A stretch of 64,000 nt of DNA from Plantactinospora sp039889035 (GCA_039889035.1 JBDQQY010000002.1:124001-188000), one strand, 5' to 3'. Positions 7,629-16,940 are shown, counted from the first letter of the stretch. Numbers and translations are program-made. Notes: a model not told the origin generated them from the sequence alone.

Positions 7629-9410
7629 TCAGGCGCCGATCGCCAGGTAGTCGCGTTCCGCGCCGGTCTGGCGCAGCCACTGGTCCCGATACCAGCCGGG
7701 GCGGGCGACCAGCTCGGCGTGACTGCCCCGGTCGGTGACCCGCCCCTGGTCGAGGACGACGACCTCGTCGTAGCGGTCCAAACCGGATAGTCGGTGCGTG
7801 ACGAGTACCACCGTGCGGTCCGGGCCGGCGTGGGCGGTCGCCGAGGCGAGCACCGCGTCGGCGGCGGCGGGGTCGAGACCCTCGGTCGGCTCGTCCAGCA
7901 CCAGGATCCCGGCCGGGGCCGCGAGCAGGGCCCGGGCCAGCAGCAGCCGTTGACGTTGCCCGCCGGAGAGTTGACCGCCGTCCTCGCCGACCACCGTGTC
8001 CCAGCCGGCGGGCTGCTGCCGTACCCAGTCGAGCAGGCCGGCGGCCTCGACCGCGCCGGCCAGGTCACCGTCGGTCGCTCCGGCCCGGCCGAGCAGCAGG
8101 TTCTCCCGGACCGTGGCGTGGAAGACGTGTGCCTCGGCGAGCAGTCCGCCGACGATCCGGGGCAGCCGGTCGACGGGCAGGTCGGGCAGGTCGACGCCGT
8201 TGCACACGACCCGGCCCCGGTCCGGCCGGACCATCCCGGTCAGTACGGCGAGCAGGCTGCTCTTGCCGGCACCGCTCGGACCGACGACGGCGATCCGGCT
8301 CCCCGCCGCCAGGTCGAGGCTGACCCCGTCGAGTGCGGGCGGTCCCGGCCGGCGGTATCGGAGGCTCACCTCCTCGACCCGGCAGTGCCACCGTCGGGCG
8401 ACCTCCTCCGCCCCGGAGCGGTCCTCCGGCTCGACGCCGGACGGGGACGCCGGCTCGCCGGCCGACCTCTCCGGAGCGGCCAGCAGGTCGGCCACCCGGG
8501 TCAGGCCGGTGCGCAGCCGGGCCCAGTGCCGGGCCGCGCCGACCAGCGCCAGGGCCGCCTCGGCGGCGGCGAGCGTGCCGACCGCGAGGACTCCGACGAG
8601 TACGCCGTCGACGCCCGCCCGCAGCGCCACGGTCAGCACGGTGGCGCTGGTCGCACCGGCCAGCAGTACCCCGAGACCGTCCACGGCCCAGCCCACCGCC
8701 GCCGTCCGGCGTTCCAGCCCGGCGAGTTCGCGGGCCCGGGCGTCCGCCCGGTCCAGCGCCGCCCGGGTGGCGCCGAAGGCGGCCAGGTCGGCGGCGCCGG
8801 CGGTCAGGTCCACCGCGTCCCCGGCGAGCGCGCCGCGCAACGGCGCCACCCGGGCGGCGGTACGCCGGGTGAGCACCGCCGCCAGCGCCGGAAGCACGAC
8901 TCCGGCCAGCAGCAGTCCACCGGCCAGGGCCAGCCCGGCGAGCGGGTCGACGGCGGACGCGCCGGCCACGGCGAGCAGGCCCACGATTGTGGCGGCGGCC
9001 CCGGGGACCAGCACCCGGAGCAGCAGGTCCTGCACCGCCTCGACGTCCGAGACGAGCCGGCTGAGCAGGTCACCGGAGCGCTGCGGAGCGGCGGTACGCC
9101 GGGCCGCCAGCGCGGCGAAGAGCCGGGCCCGGACCTCGGTGACGACCCGCAGTGCGGCGTCGTGCCCGGCCAGCCGCTCGGTGTAGCGCAGCACGCCCCG
9201 GCCGATCGCCAGGGCCCGGACCGCGACGATCGCCACGGTGAGGGTGTCCAGCGGCGGCCGGCCGGCGGCGCTGACCAGCAGCCAGGTCGCGGTCGCCAGC
9301 AGGGCGAGCCCGGCGAGTTCGGTGCCGGCGGCGAGCAGGCCGGCGCCGAGCAGCCGACCGAGGTACGGGCGGGCCAGCCGCCAGACGGCACGTTCGGGTC
9401 GCAGCCTCAC
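7629..9410 (-). CDS. cydC: Thiol reductant ABC exporter subunit CydC
   Basis: A 593-residue half-transporter with an N-terminal six-helix membrane domain and a C-terminal ATPase. The ATPase shows Walker A GPSGAGKSSLL, signature LSGGQRQRLLLARAL and Walker B LVLDEPTEGLD. CydDC is a heterodimeric exporter of glutathione/cysteine (and possibly haem-linked) compounds, required in E. coli for cytochrome bd assembly; actinobacteria would use other thiols. GTG 9410 overlaps the cydD stop in a GTGA arrangement, so the pair is translationally coupled. cydAB is not in the window. The assignment to CydC rather than CydD follows gene order and the membrane-domain sequence (GAGLLAAGTELAGLALLATA). Confidence 0.9.
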   Translation of the reverse strand: MRLRPERAVWRLARPYLGRLLGAGLLAAGTELAGLALLATATWLLVSAAGRPPLDTLTVAIVAVRALAIGRGVLRYTERLAGHDAALRVVTEVRARLFAALAARRTAAPQRSGDLLSRLVSDVEAVQDLLLRVLVPGAAATIVGLLAVAGASAVDPLAGLALAGGLLLAGVVLPALAAVLTRRTAARVAPLRGALAGDAVDLTAGAADLAAFGATRAALDRADARARELAGLERRTAAVGWAVDGLGVLLAGATSATVLTVALRAGVDGVLVGVLAVGTLAAAEAALALVGAARHWARLRTGLTRVADLLAAPERSAGEPASPSGVEPEDRSGAEEVARRWHCRVEEVSLRYRRPGPPALDGVSLDLAAGSRIAVVGPSGAGKSSLLAVLTGMVRPDRGRVVCNGVDLPDLPVDRLPRIVGGLLAEAHVFHATVRENLLLGRAGATDGDLAGAVEAAGLLDWVRQQPAGWDTVVGEDGGQLSGGQRQRLLLARALLAAPAGILVLDEPTEGLDPAAADAVLASATAHAGPDRTVVLVTHRLSGLDRYDEVVVLDQGRVTDRGSHAELVARPGWYRDQWLRQTGAERDYLAIGA

Positions 9411-11164
9411 GCCACCACCTCCCGGGGCAGTGCCGCGACCGGCTCCTGCTCGGTCACCCGCCCGTCCTCGACCCGGAGCACCCGGTCCGCCTCGGCCAGC
9501 AGTGTCGGGCGGTGCGCCACGAGCAGCGCCGTACGCCCGGCGACCAGGTGCCGGGTGGCCGCGAGTACGGCCGCCTCCGAACCGGCGTCGAGCCGGGCGG
9601 TGGGCTCGTCGAGCAGCACGATCGGGGCGTCCCGGAGGAAGGCCCGGGCCAGCGCGACCCGCTGCCGCTGCCCGCTGGACAGCCCGTGGCCGTGCTCGCC
9701 GAGCCGGGTGTCGAGGCCGTCCGGCAGCTCGGCGACCAGTCCGGCCAGGTCGGCGGCCCGGATCGCGTCCCGGACCGCCGTGACGGGTGCCTCCGGCGCG
9801 CCGAGCCGGATGTTGTCGGCGAGGGTGCTGCCGAACAGGTGGGCCCGCTGCGGTACCCAGGCGAGCTGCCGGCGCCACCGCGCCAGGTCCAGCGTCGCGA
9901 GGTCGGTACCGTCGACGGTGATCCGCCCGCTGCTGGGGCTGACGAATCCGAGCAGCAGGTGCAGCAGGGTGCTCTTGCCGGCGCCGCTCGGGCCGACGAC
10001 GGCGATCCGCTCACCGGGCCGGATGGTGAGGGTGACGTCGCGCAGCGCCGTGGTGCGCTGGTATTCGACCGTCACGGACTCGAACCTGATCTCGCCGTGC
10101 CGGCCCGGTTGGTAGTGGCGTTCGTGCTCCCGGTCCTCCGGATCGCCGGTCAACCGGGCGGCGGCCGGCTTCCCGGAGGCAGGGGTGGGCGGCTGGCCGG
10201 CGGTGCGGGCGGGCGGCTCGGGGTCGAGCAGGGTCAACGCCTCGTCCAGTGCGGTCAGCCCCTCCTGGCTGGCGTGGAACTGGCTGCCGGCGGCGCGCAG
10301 CGGCAGGAACGCCTCGGGGGTGAGCAGCAGCACCAGCAGCGCCGTCTGCAGGGCGAGCCCGCCGCCGAGCAGCCGGAGGCCGATCGGCACCGCGACCAGT
10401 GCGACCGAGAGGGTGGCGACCAGTTCGAGTACGAGCGCGGAGAGGAAGGCGATCCGCAGCGCCTTCATGGTCGCCCGGCGGTGCCGGTCCGCCATCGCGC
10501 GTACCACGGTCACCTGGGCGGGGGCCCGGCCGAACAGGTGCAGGGTGGGCAGCCCGCGCAGCATGTCCAGGAAGTGCCCGCCGAGCAGTGCCAACCGGCG
10601 CCACTGGCGTTCGGTGGCGGCCTGGGCCTGCCAGCCGAGCAGTGCTCCGAAGATCGGAACCAGTGGCAGCGTCACCGCGATGACCAGGGCGGAACTCCAG
10701 TCGGCGAAGACCAGCCGGGCCAGTACGGCCAGCGGCACCGTGATGCTCAGCACGAGCTGCGGCAGATAGCCGGTGAAGTACGCGTCGAGCGCGTCCAGCC
10801 CGCGCCCGGCCAGGGTGGCGAGCTGACCCGTACGCTGCCCGGACAGCCAGCCGGGGCCGCGTCGGCCGACGGCGTCGAGCAGGTCGGCGCGGAGCGCGGC
10901 CTTGACCGTGGCGGCGGCCCGGGCCGCCACCGTGCCCTGCGCCCAGAGCAGGGCCGCCCGGCCGGCCACACTGGCCAGGAAGCCGGCCAGCGCGGCCCGG
11001 TCGAGGTGGCCGCCGGCGGCCCCGGCCAGCGCCGTGGCGAGCGTGCTGGCCTGGGCGATCACCAGTGCGGCGGCGGCGACGCCGAGCGCGCCGAGCAGTC
11101 CGAGCTGGCGCCGTGCGCCGGGTACCCGGCGCAGCAGGCGGGGGTCGAACGGGCGGCGGCTCAC
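9407..11164 (-). CDS. cydD: Thiol reductant ABC exporter subunit CydD
   Basis: A 585-residue half-transporter. The membrane domain begins FDPRLLRRVPGARRQL, and the ATPase has Walker A GPSGAGKSTLL, signature LSSGQRQRVALARAF and LLDEPTARLD. GTG 11164 gives a normal family length; the frame is open upstream to ATG 11317, which would add 51 low-complexity Gly/Ala/Pro residues. Together with cydC it forms the exporter. A perfect BlaI-type box lies 197 nt upstream of GTG 11164 and 44 nt upstream of ATG 11317, and the BlaI and M56 genes lie immediately upstream in the same orientation. Control of cydDC by that repressor is therefore a concrete prediction. Confidence 0.9.
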   Translation of the reverse strand: MSRRPFDPRLLRRVPGARRQLGLLGALGVAAAALVIAQASTLATALAGAAGGHLDRAALAGFLASVAGRAALLWAQGTVAARAAATVKAALRADLLDAVGRRGPGWLSGQRTGQLATLAGRGLDALDAYFTGYLPQLVLSITVPLAVLARLVFADWSSALVIAVTLPLVPIFGALLGWQAQAATERQWRRLALLGGHFLDMLRGLPTLHLFGRAPAQVTVVRAMADRHRRATMKALRIAFLSALVLELVATLSVALVAVPIGLRLLGGGLALQTALLVLLLTPEAFLPLRAAGSQFHASQEGLTALDEALTLLDPEPPARTAGQPPTPASGKPAAARLTGDPEDREHERHYQPGRHGEIRFESVTVEYQRTTALRDVTLTIRPGERIAVVGPSGAGKSTLLHLLLGFVSPSSGRITVDGTDLATLDLARWRRQLAWVPQRAHLFGSTLADNIRLGAPEAPVTAVRDAIRAADLAGLVAELPDGLDTRLGEHGHGLSSGQRQRVALARAFLRDAPIVLLDEPTARLDAGSEAAVLAATRHLVAGRTALLVAHRPTLLAEADRVLRVEDGRVTEQEPVAALPREVVA

Positions 11165-11360
11165 CGGTGCCCCGGGCTGCCGGCGACCGGCCGGCGCTGG
11201 CCGGGGTGCGCGTGGGCCGGCGGCGGCGTGCGGGGCGGTACCGGTGCCGGGATCCGGGGCGGTGCCGGTGGCGCCGCCCCGTCCGGCCGGCGTGGCCGGC
11301 GACCATCGAAGACCCATGTCCCACGCATCTTTTCGGGCAGCTTCCGTGACAGGGCCAGTT

Positions 11361-11377
11361 TACTACGAGGTGTAGTA
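11361..11377. promoter_or_regulatory. BlaI/MecI-type operator upstream of cydD
   Basis: TACTAC-GAGGT-GTAGTA, a perfect 6-5-6 inverted repeat between the M56 stop and cydD. The TACTAC/GTAGTA arms resemble the known BlaI/MecI recognition half-site (TACTA/TAGTA), and a near copy lies upstream of blaI. Confidence 0.75.
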
Positions 11378-11390
11378 GATGCCCGGCGGC

Positions 11391-12314
11391 TCAGTGCAGG
11401 AACAGCGACACCGGCAGGGCGACCAGGGCCGTCGCCAGCGCCAGCGCGGTCGCGCCCGGCAGCCGGCCCGGTCGGCGGGCGGCCAGCAGACGCTGCACCC
11501 GGGCGTCGATCTCGCCGTCCGCGACGCCGAGCGCACCGGCCGGGGTGACCCGGGCACCGGCGCTGGCGAACCGCAGCAGCGCGGCGGCGAGCGGGCCGTC
11601 GGCGTGCAGGCGTCGGGCCTTGTCGTCGGCCCGCATCTCCACCAGCAGGGCGACGGCGTCGTGTGCCGCGCGGACCCAGCGCACTCCGGGGAGGGCCCGG
11701 CAGAGCGCGGTGAAGGGGAGCAGCACCAGGTCGTGGCGCTCGTCGGCGTGCGCCCGCTCGTGGCTGAGTACCGCCGCGAGCTGCGCCCGGTCGAGCAGGC
11801 TCAGGGTGCCGGCGCTGACCACCACCTGTGGGCGTACCCCGGGCAGGCAGTAGGCCGCCGCACTGGGGTGGTCGAGTACCAGCGCGCCGGGGGCGGCCGG
11901 GTCGTCCCGGGCGACCAGGGTCAGCAGGTCACGGTGCCGGCGCTGGGCGCGCAGCGCGCCGAGCAGGCTCCGCGCCGTCGAGCCGAGCAGCACCACGCCC
12001 ACACCGACGCCGATGCCGACCAGGCCGAGGTGGGTGACTCCCAGGCCGGGCGGCAGGTCGCCGCCGCCGAAGAGGTCACCGGCGAGCGACCGCAGCGCGG
12101 AGCCGGTGCCCTGGCCGTACGGGGCGAGCCCGAGCGAGATCGGCAGACCGATCGCGGAGAGCCCGAGGGCCAGTCCGACGAACTGCCAGCAGACGATCGC
12201 GACCCGGGGACTGTGCCACGCCCACCCGGAGCCCAGCCGGCCGGACCGGGCCAGCACCTGGGCGGCGAGATAGCAGGCCAGGACGGCGAGCGCGAAGTGC
12301 GCGGCGTAGAGCAT
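11391..12314 (-). CDS. M56-family membrane metallopeptidase (BlaR1/MecR1-like)
   Basis: A 307-residue membrane protein with several hydrophobic helices and the zinc-protease motif HERAH in AVLSHERAHADERHD around the middle. In the bla/mec systems the M56 partner senses a signal and leads to cleavage of the BlaI repressor. This short version has no C-terminal penicillin-binding sensor domain, as is usual in actinobacteria. It lies 4 nt downstream of blaI and is almost certainly co-transcribed. Whether it actually cleaves the neighbouring BlaI is inference. Confidence 0.9.
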   Translation of the reverse strand: MLYAAHFALAVLACYLAAQVLARSGRLGSGWAWHSPRVAIVCWQFVGLALGLSAIGLPISLGLAPYGQGTGSALRSLAGDLFGGGDLPPGLGVTHLGLVGIGVGVGVVLLGSTARSLLGALRAQRRHRDLLTLVARDDPAAPGALVLDHPSAAAYCLPGVRPQVVVSAGTLSLLDRAQLAAVLSHERAHADERHDLVLLPFTALCRALPGVRWVRAAHDAVALLVEMRADDKARRLHADGPLAAALLRFASAGARVTPAGALGVADGEIDARVQRLLAARRPGRLPGATALALATALVALPVSLFLH

Positions 12315-12318
12315 CGAC

Positions 12319-12726
12319 TCAGCCCTGCCGTTCGGTGGCGGCAGACTGGTCGGTCGCCGTCGGGGTGTCGTGCGGCTCTCCGGCGAGCGCCGCGCGCAGC
12401 ACCTCGGCCTCGGTCCCGGTCACCGACCGGGCGAACCGGACCAGCGCGGCGTCCCGGCTGCCGGCCAGGTCGAGGGCGTCCAGCATCAGCCGGGCGATGT
12501 GCGCCTCACGGCTGGCGGCCGGCCGGTAGCGCCAGGCCCGCCCCTCCCGCTCGCGCTCCACCATGCCCTTGCCGGCCAGCCGGTCGAGCACCGTCATCAC
12601 CGTGGTGTACGCCAGCTCACGGTCGCGCAGCGCCTCGGCCACCTCGCGGACGGTCGCCCCGGCACCGGTGCCCCGGTCCCAGAGCACGTCCATCACCGCA
12701 CGTTCGAGATCACCGAGTCGCGTCAC
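12319..12726 (-). CDS. BlaI/MecI/CopY-family repressor
   Basis: A 135-residue winged-helix repressor. LGDLERAVMDVLWD is the classic family start, ELAYTTVMTVLDRLAGKGMV is the recognition helix, and the Trp-Arg-Tyr wing WRYRPAASREAHIA leads into a C-terminal dimerisation region. The start is GTG 12726, 10 nt downstream of an imperfect TACTAC-N5-GTCGTA box, which suggests autorepression. It pairs with the M56 peptidase gene, and the related box in front of cydD suggests cydDC is a target. The inducing signal is unknown; no beta-lactamase gene is present here. Confidence 0.92.
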   Translation of the reverse strand: MTRLGDLERAVMDVLWDRGTGAGATVREVAEALRDRELAYTTVMTVLDRLAGKGMVEREREGRAWRYRPAASREAHIARLMLDALDLAGSRDAALVRFARSVTGTEAEVLRAALAGEPHDTPTATDQSAATERQG

Positions 12727-12736
12727 GCGGCAATTC

Positions 12737-12753
12737 TACTACTCAGTGTCGTA
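12737..12753. promoter_or_regulatory. BlaI-type operator upstream of blaI (imperfect)
   Basis: TACTAC-TCAGT-GTCGTA: same arms and same 5-nt spacer as the box at 11361-11377, with one mismatch in the right arm. It is placed to repress blaI itself. Confidence 0.65.
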
Positions 12754-12956
12754 CAGTTGTCGGCCGGCCAACCCCGGTGGAGCGACCGTCGCGGTGCTGC
12801 CGAGCCGGGCGGAGCGACGGTCGCGGCCCGTCGAACCGGGCGAGGGCGCCGGGCACCGCCGCCCCCCGTCGAACCGGACGAGGCGCCAGCCGAGGGCCCT
12901 TCCCCGCACATCCGGCCGCCACCTGCCCGTCACGTGGCGTCGATAGACCTTCCGGC

Positions 12957-14546
12957 ATGACCGACAGACCGATGCCACCCGCCGCCGCCGTCGACCGCCG
13001 CCGCTTCCTGACCGGCGTGGCCGGGGTCGCCGGAGCCGCCGCCCTGGCACAGCTTCCGGCGGACCGGGCCGCCGCCACACCCCGACCGGCCGGCGGTGAC
13101 TATCCCTTCACACTCGGCGTCGCCAGCGGCGACCCGACGGCCACCGGAGTCGTGCTCTGGACCCGGCTGGTGCCGAAGCCGTTCGAGCCCGGCGGCGGGA
13201 TGCCCGACCGGCCGGTACCGGTGCACTGGCAGGTGGCCCGCGACGAGCGGTTCCGGCACGTGGTCCGGGACGGCACCGCGTGGGCGTCGCCACAGTTGGC
13301 GCACTCGGTGCACGTCGAGGTCGACGGGCTCAAGCCGGACGGCGAGTGGTTCTACCGGTTCCGGTACCGGCACGACGTGTCGGCGACCGGCCGGACCCGT
13401 ACGGCACCTTCGGCGTCCGCGGCCGGCGGGACGCTGGCCTACGCCTTCGCCTCCTGCCAGTCCTGGGACAGCGGCTACTACCCGTCGTACCGGCACATGG
13501 CCGGCGAGGATCTCGACCTGGTGCTGCACCTCGGCGACTACGTCTACGAGGGTGGCATCCCGGCCGACGGCGGCTACCGGCGCACGTCGACTCCGGACGT
13601 ACTGCGGGCGGCGCCGCGCGACGTGACGCGGTGGCGGATGCAGTACGCCCTCTACAAGAGCGACCCGGACCTCCAGGCCGCGCACGCCCGCTTCCCCTGG
13701 ATGGTCACCTGGGACGACCACGAGGTGCAGAACGACTACGCCAACAGCACGTCGCAGTACGAGGGCGAGATCGGCGCGCTGCGTGCCGCCGCCCACCAGG
13801 CCTGGTACGAGCACCAGCCGGTACGGGCACCCGCCCGGCCCGGGCCCGGCGGACCCCGGATCTACCGCCGGCTGCGCTGGGGTCGACTGGCCCAGCTCGA
13901 CCTGGTCGACGGGCGGCAGTACCGCTCGGTGCCGCCGTGCGGTTGGGGCGAGGCCGACGCCTGCGCCGAGGCGTACGACCCGGCGGTGACGATGCTCGGT
14001 GCCGAGCAGGAGCGGTGGCTCTACGCCGGCCTGGCCGCCTCGACCGCCCGGTGGAACATCCTGGGCAGCAACGTGATGCTGGCCCGGCTGGACCACGACG
14101 GCGCCGCCGGGGAGCGGCTCTGGCACGACGCCTGGGACGGCTTCCCGGCCGCCCGGAACCGGCTCACCGAGGCCTGGGTACGGCACCAGGTCAGCAACCC
14201 GGTGGTGGTCACCGGCGACTGGCACTCCACCTTCGTCAACGACATCCTGCGAGACTTCGACGACCCGTCCTCGCCGGTCGTCGCCTCGGAGATCGTCGGC
14301 ACCTCCATCTCCACCAACGGTGACGGCGATGTTTACGGGCCGTACTACGGGCCGATGATCAAGTACAACCCGCACATCCGGTTCTTCGACGGGGACCGGC
14401 GCGGTTACGTGCGCTGCCGGGTCACCCGCGCGGAACTCCGGGCCGACCTGCGGATGGTCAGCACGGTCAGCCGGCCGGACGCGCCGGAGTCGACGTACGC
14501 CTCGTTCGTCGTGCCGGACGGCCGTCCGGGCGCCCGTCAGGTGTAG
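12957..14546 (+). CDS. PhoD-like Tat-exported alkaline phosphatase
   Basis: A 529-residue secreted metallophosphoesterase of the PhoD family. The N-terminus has the Tat motif DRRRFLTGVAG, then an Ala-rich hydrophobic stretch and a probable cleavage site after AAA around residue 40. An N-terminal beta domain (YPFTLGVASGDPTATGVVLW) precedes the catalytic part, which carries DYVYEGG, WDDHEVQNDY and VVTGDWHSTF, the expected metal and active-site residues. Such enzymes hydrolyse phosphomonoesters or diesters, including teichoic-acid fragments, under phosphate limitation. No PHO box was identified. ATG 12957 starts 7 nt after TAGACC, so the mRNA may be leaderless. Confidence 0.93.
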   Translation: MTDRPMPPAAAVDRRRFLTGVAGVAGAAALAQLPADRAAATPRPAGGDYPFTLGVASGDPTATGVVLWTRLVPKPFEPGGGMPDRPVPVHWQVARDERFRHVVRDGTAWASPQLAHSVHVEVDGLKPDGEWFYRFRYRHDVSATGRTRTAPSASAAGGTLAYAFASCQSWDSGYYPSYRHMAGEDLDLVLHLGDYVYEGGIPADGGYRRTSTPDVLRAAPRDVTRWRMQYALYKSDPDLQAAHARFPWMVTWDDHEVQNDYANSTSQYEGEIGALRAAAHQAWYEHQPVRAPARPGPGGPRIYRRLRWGRLAQLDLVDGRQYRSVPPCGWGEADACAEAYDPAVTMLGAEQERWLYAGLAASTARWNILGSNVMLARLDHDGAAGERLWHDAWDGFPAARNRLTEAWVRHQVSNPVVVTGDWHSTFVNDILRDFDDPSSPVVASEIVGTSISTNGDGDVYGPYYGPMIKYNPHIRFFDGDRRGYVRCRVTRAELRADLRMVSTVSRPDAPESTYASFVVPDGRPGARQV

Positions 14547-14572
14547 CCGGGCCCGACTCCCGACCCAACACC

Positions 14573-14612
14573 GCCGGGTCCGCACGGCGCACCCCCGCCG
14601 GGCGGACCCGGC
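14573..14612. terminator. 11-bp hairpin between convergent genes
   Basis: Arms GCCGGGTCCGC (14573-14583) and GCGGACCCGGC (14602-14612) pair perfectly with an 18-nt loop. Its position between the convergent phosphatase and aldehyde dehydrogenase genes fits a shared terminator. Confidence 0.6.
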
Positions 14613-14689
14613 ACGTCGGGGGAGGCCGGCGACGACGCCACCGCCGGGCGGCCGGACGGCGCCGGGACGACCGGGGTACCTCCGCCGGC

Positions 14690-15514
14690 TCAGACGCCCT
14701 TCGGGTGCCAGACCGTCTTGGTCTCCAGGAAGGCGGTCATCCGGCCGATGCCGGGATCGGCGGCCCAGTCGACCGTTCCTTCGGCCGGCCGGAGCACCCG
14801 CTTGAGGTTGCCGGCGGCGGCCCGCTCCAGTTCGGCGGCGAGCGCCGGGTCGGCGACCCCGGTCAGGTCGAGCGCGTTCACGTCCATGTGCCCGGCCAGC
14901 CAGGGCGCGGTCTCGGCCGGCCGGCCGGTGAGCAGGTTGACCACCCCGCCGGGCAGGTCGGAGGTGGCCAGCACCTCGGAGAGGGTGATCGCGGGCAGCG
15001 GGCTCGCCTCGGCCACCAGCACCACCACCGTGTTGCCGGTGACGATCGCCGGAGCCAGCACGCTGACCAGCCCGAGCAGCGCCGGCTCGGCCGGGGCGAG
15101 CACCCCGACCACCCCGGTCGGCTCCGGCGCCGAGAGGTTGAAGTACGGCCCGGCGACCGGGTTGGCGCCGCCGTACACCTGGGTCAGCTTGTCGGCCCAG
15201 CCGGCGTACCAGACCCAGCGGTCGATCGCCTCGTCCACCTCGGCAGCCGGCACACCGAGACCGACGAACTGGTCCCGCCGGCCCTCCAGCATCTCGGCCA
15301 CCCGGTAGAGGATCTGCCCCCGGTTGTACGCGGTCGCACCCGACCAGCCCTTGACCGCCGCCCGCGCCGCCAGTACGGCGTCCCGGACGTCCTTGCGGGA
15401 GGCGAGTGCCACGTTGGAGTTCTGCACCGGATACGACCGCCCCGACTCGCTGCGCGGGAACTTCCCGCCGATGAAGAGCTTGTACGTCTTGCGTACCGCC
15501 ACCCGGTCAGACAT
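14690..15514 (-). CDS. Half-length aldehyde-dehydrogenase-family protein
   Basis: A 274-residue relative of aldehyde dehydrogenase that covers only the N-terminal, NAD-binding half (typical family length 470-500). It starts like a full enzyme (YKLFIGGKFPRSESGRSYPV) and contains GVVGVLAPAEPALLGLVSV and VVNLLTGRP. It ends before the region that would carry the catalytic Cys. ATG 15514 overlaps the end of the full-length ALDH gene by 8 nt. The third position in a deoC-ALDH-ALDH' operon suggests it works with the full-length enzyme, perhaps as a non-catalytic partner. No frameshift remnant of a second half was seen downstream, so it does not look like a recent pseudogene. Confidence 0.85.
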   Translation of the reverse strand: MSDRVAVRKTYKLFIGGKFPRSESGRSYPVQNSNVALASRKDVRDAVLAARAAVKGWSGATAYNRGQILYRVAEMLEGRRDQFVGLGVPAAEVDEAIDRWVWYAGWADKLTQVYGGANPVAGPYFNLSAPEPTGVVGVLAPAEPALLGLVSVLAPAIVTGNTVVVLVAEASPLPAITLSEVLATSDLPGGVVNLLTGRPAETAPWLAGHMDVNALDLTGVADPALAAELERAAAGNLKRVLRPAEGTVDWAADPGIGRMTAFLETKTVWHPKGV

Positions 15515-16937
15515 CGAGGTACGCCTCCAGCCCCTGCCGGCCGCCCTCCCGGCCGTAGCCCGACTCCTTGTAGCCGCCGAACGGCGAGGTGGGGTCGAAC
15601 TTGTTGAACGTGTTGGCCCAGACCACCCCGGCGCGCAGCCGGTCGGCCATCCAGAGGATCCGGGAACCCTTGTCGGTCCAGATCCCGGCCGACAGGCCAT
15701 ATGGCGTGTTGTTCGCCTTCTCCACCGCCTCGGCCGGGGTACGGAAGGTCAGCACCGAGAGCACCGGCCCGAAGATCTCCTCCCGGGCGATCCGGTGCGC
15801 CTGGCTGACCCCGGTGAAGATGGTCGGAGCGAACCAGAAGCCCCGGTCCGGCAGCTCGCACGGCGGGGACCAGCGCTCGGCCCCCTCGGACGACCCGATC
15901 TCGGACAGCGTCCGGATCCGGTCGAGCTGTGCCGCCGAGTTGATCGCGCCGATGTCGGTGTTCTTGTCCAGCGGGTCACCGACCCGCAGCCGGGCCATCC
16001 GGCGCTTGAGCGAGGCGAGTACCTCGTCGTACACCGATTCCTGGACCAGCAGCCGGGAGCCGGCGCAGCAGACGTGGCCCTGGTTGAAGAAGATGCCGTT
16101 GACGATGCCCTCGACGGCCTGGTCGACCGGGGCGTCGTCGAAGACGATGTTCGCCGCCTTGCCACCCAGCTCCAGGGTGAGCTTCTTGCGGGTGCCGGCC
16201 ACCGAGCGGGCGATCTGCCGGCCGACCTCGGTGGAGCCGGTGAAGGCGACCTTGTCGATCCCGTCGTGCTCGACCAGCGCCCGGCCGGTCTCGCCGGCCC
16301 CGGTGACGATGTTGACCACCCCGGGCGGCAGCTCGGCCTGCTGGCAGATCTCCGCGAAGAGCAGCGCGCTCAGCGGGGTGGTCTCGGCCGGCTTGAGCAC
16401 CACGGTGTTGCCGGCGGCCAGCGCCGGGGCGATCTTCCAGGCCAGCATCAGCAGCGGGAAGTTCCACGGGATGACCTGACCGGCCACGCCCAGCGGGCGC
16501 GGGTCGGGGCCGAAGCCGGCGTGGCCGAGCTTGTCGGCCCAGCCGGCGTAGTAGAAGAAGTGCGCGGCGACCAGCGGGATGTCGACGTCCCGGGACTCCC
16601 GGATCGGCTTTCCGTTGTCCAGCGACTCCAGCACCGCCAGCTCGCGGGCCCGCTCCTGCACGATCCGGGCGATCCGGAACAGGTACTTGGCCCGGTCCCG
16701 GCCCGGCATCGGCCCCCAGACCTCGTCGTACGCCCGGCGGGCCGCCCGGACCGCCCGGTCCACGTCGCCGGGACCGGCCTCGGCGACCTCGGCCAGCACC
16801 TCCTCCGAGGCCGGATTGATCGACTTGATCTGGCCGCCGTCGCCCGGCTCGACGAACTCGCCGCCGATGAACAGCCCGTACGACGGCTTGAGGTCCACTA
16901 CGGCGCGCGACTCCGGCGCCGGGGCGTATTCGAACAT
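15507..16937 (-). CDS. NAD(P)-dependent aldehyde dehydrogenase
   Basis: A 476-residue full-length aldehyde dehydrogenase. Landmarks are PWNFPLLMLAWKIAPALAAG, the cofactor-loop segment FTGSTEVGRQIA, LELGGKAANIVF with the catalytic Glu, and FFNQGHVCCAGSRLLVQES with the catalytic Cys. It starts 3 nt after the deoC stop, so co-transcription is near certain. In this context it probably oxidises the acetaldehyde released by DeoC, or another short-chain aldehyde, to the acid. The 8-nt overlap with the short ALDH relative downstream suggests translational coupling. Confidence 0.94.
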   Translation of the reverse strand: MFEYAPAPESRAVVDLKPSYGLFIGGEFVEPGDGGQIKSINPASEEVLAEVAEAGPGDVDRAVRAARRAYDEVWGPMPGRDRAKYLFRIARIVQERARELAVLESLDNGKPIRESRDVDIPLVAAHFFYYAGWADKLGHAGFGPDPRPLGVAGQVIPWNFPLLMLAWKIAPALAAGNTVVLKPAETTPLSALLFAEICQQAELPPGVVNIVTGAGETGRALVEHDGIDKVAFTGSTEVGRQIARSVAGTRKKLTLELGGKAANIVFDDAPVDQAVEGIVNGIFFNQGHVCCAGSRLLVQESVYDEVLASLKRRMARLRVGDPLDKNTDIGAINSAAQLDRIRTLSEIGSSEGAERWSPPCELPDRGFWFAPTIFTGVSQAHRIAREEIFGPVLSVLTFRTPAEAVEKANNTPYGLSAGIWTDKGSRILWMADRLRAGVVWANTFNKFDPTSPFGGYKESGYGREGGRQGLEAYLDV

Positions 16938-16940
16938 GGG

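Noticed and set aside
7794..10115. 773-codon plus-strand open frame across cydC/cydD
   Set aside because: It is antisense to two well-supported ABC genes and its product is Gln/Gly/Arg-rich without domains: an artefact of high GC.
12930..14585. 551-codon minus-strand open frame
   Set aside because: Antisense to the PhoD-like gene, which has a Tat signal and catalytic motifs.
14690..15514. Half-length ALDH as a pseudogene
   Set aside because: No second half or frameshift lies downstream, the start is coupled to the previous gene and codon bias is normal.
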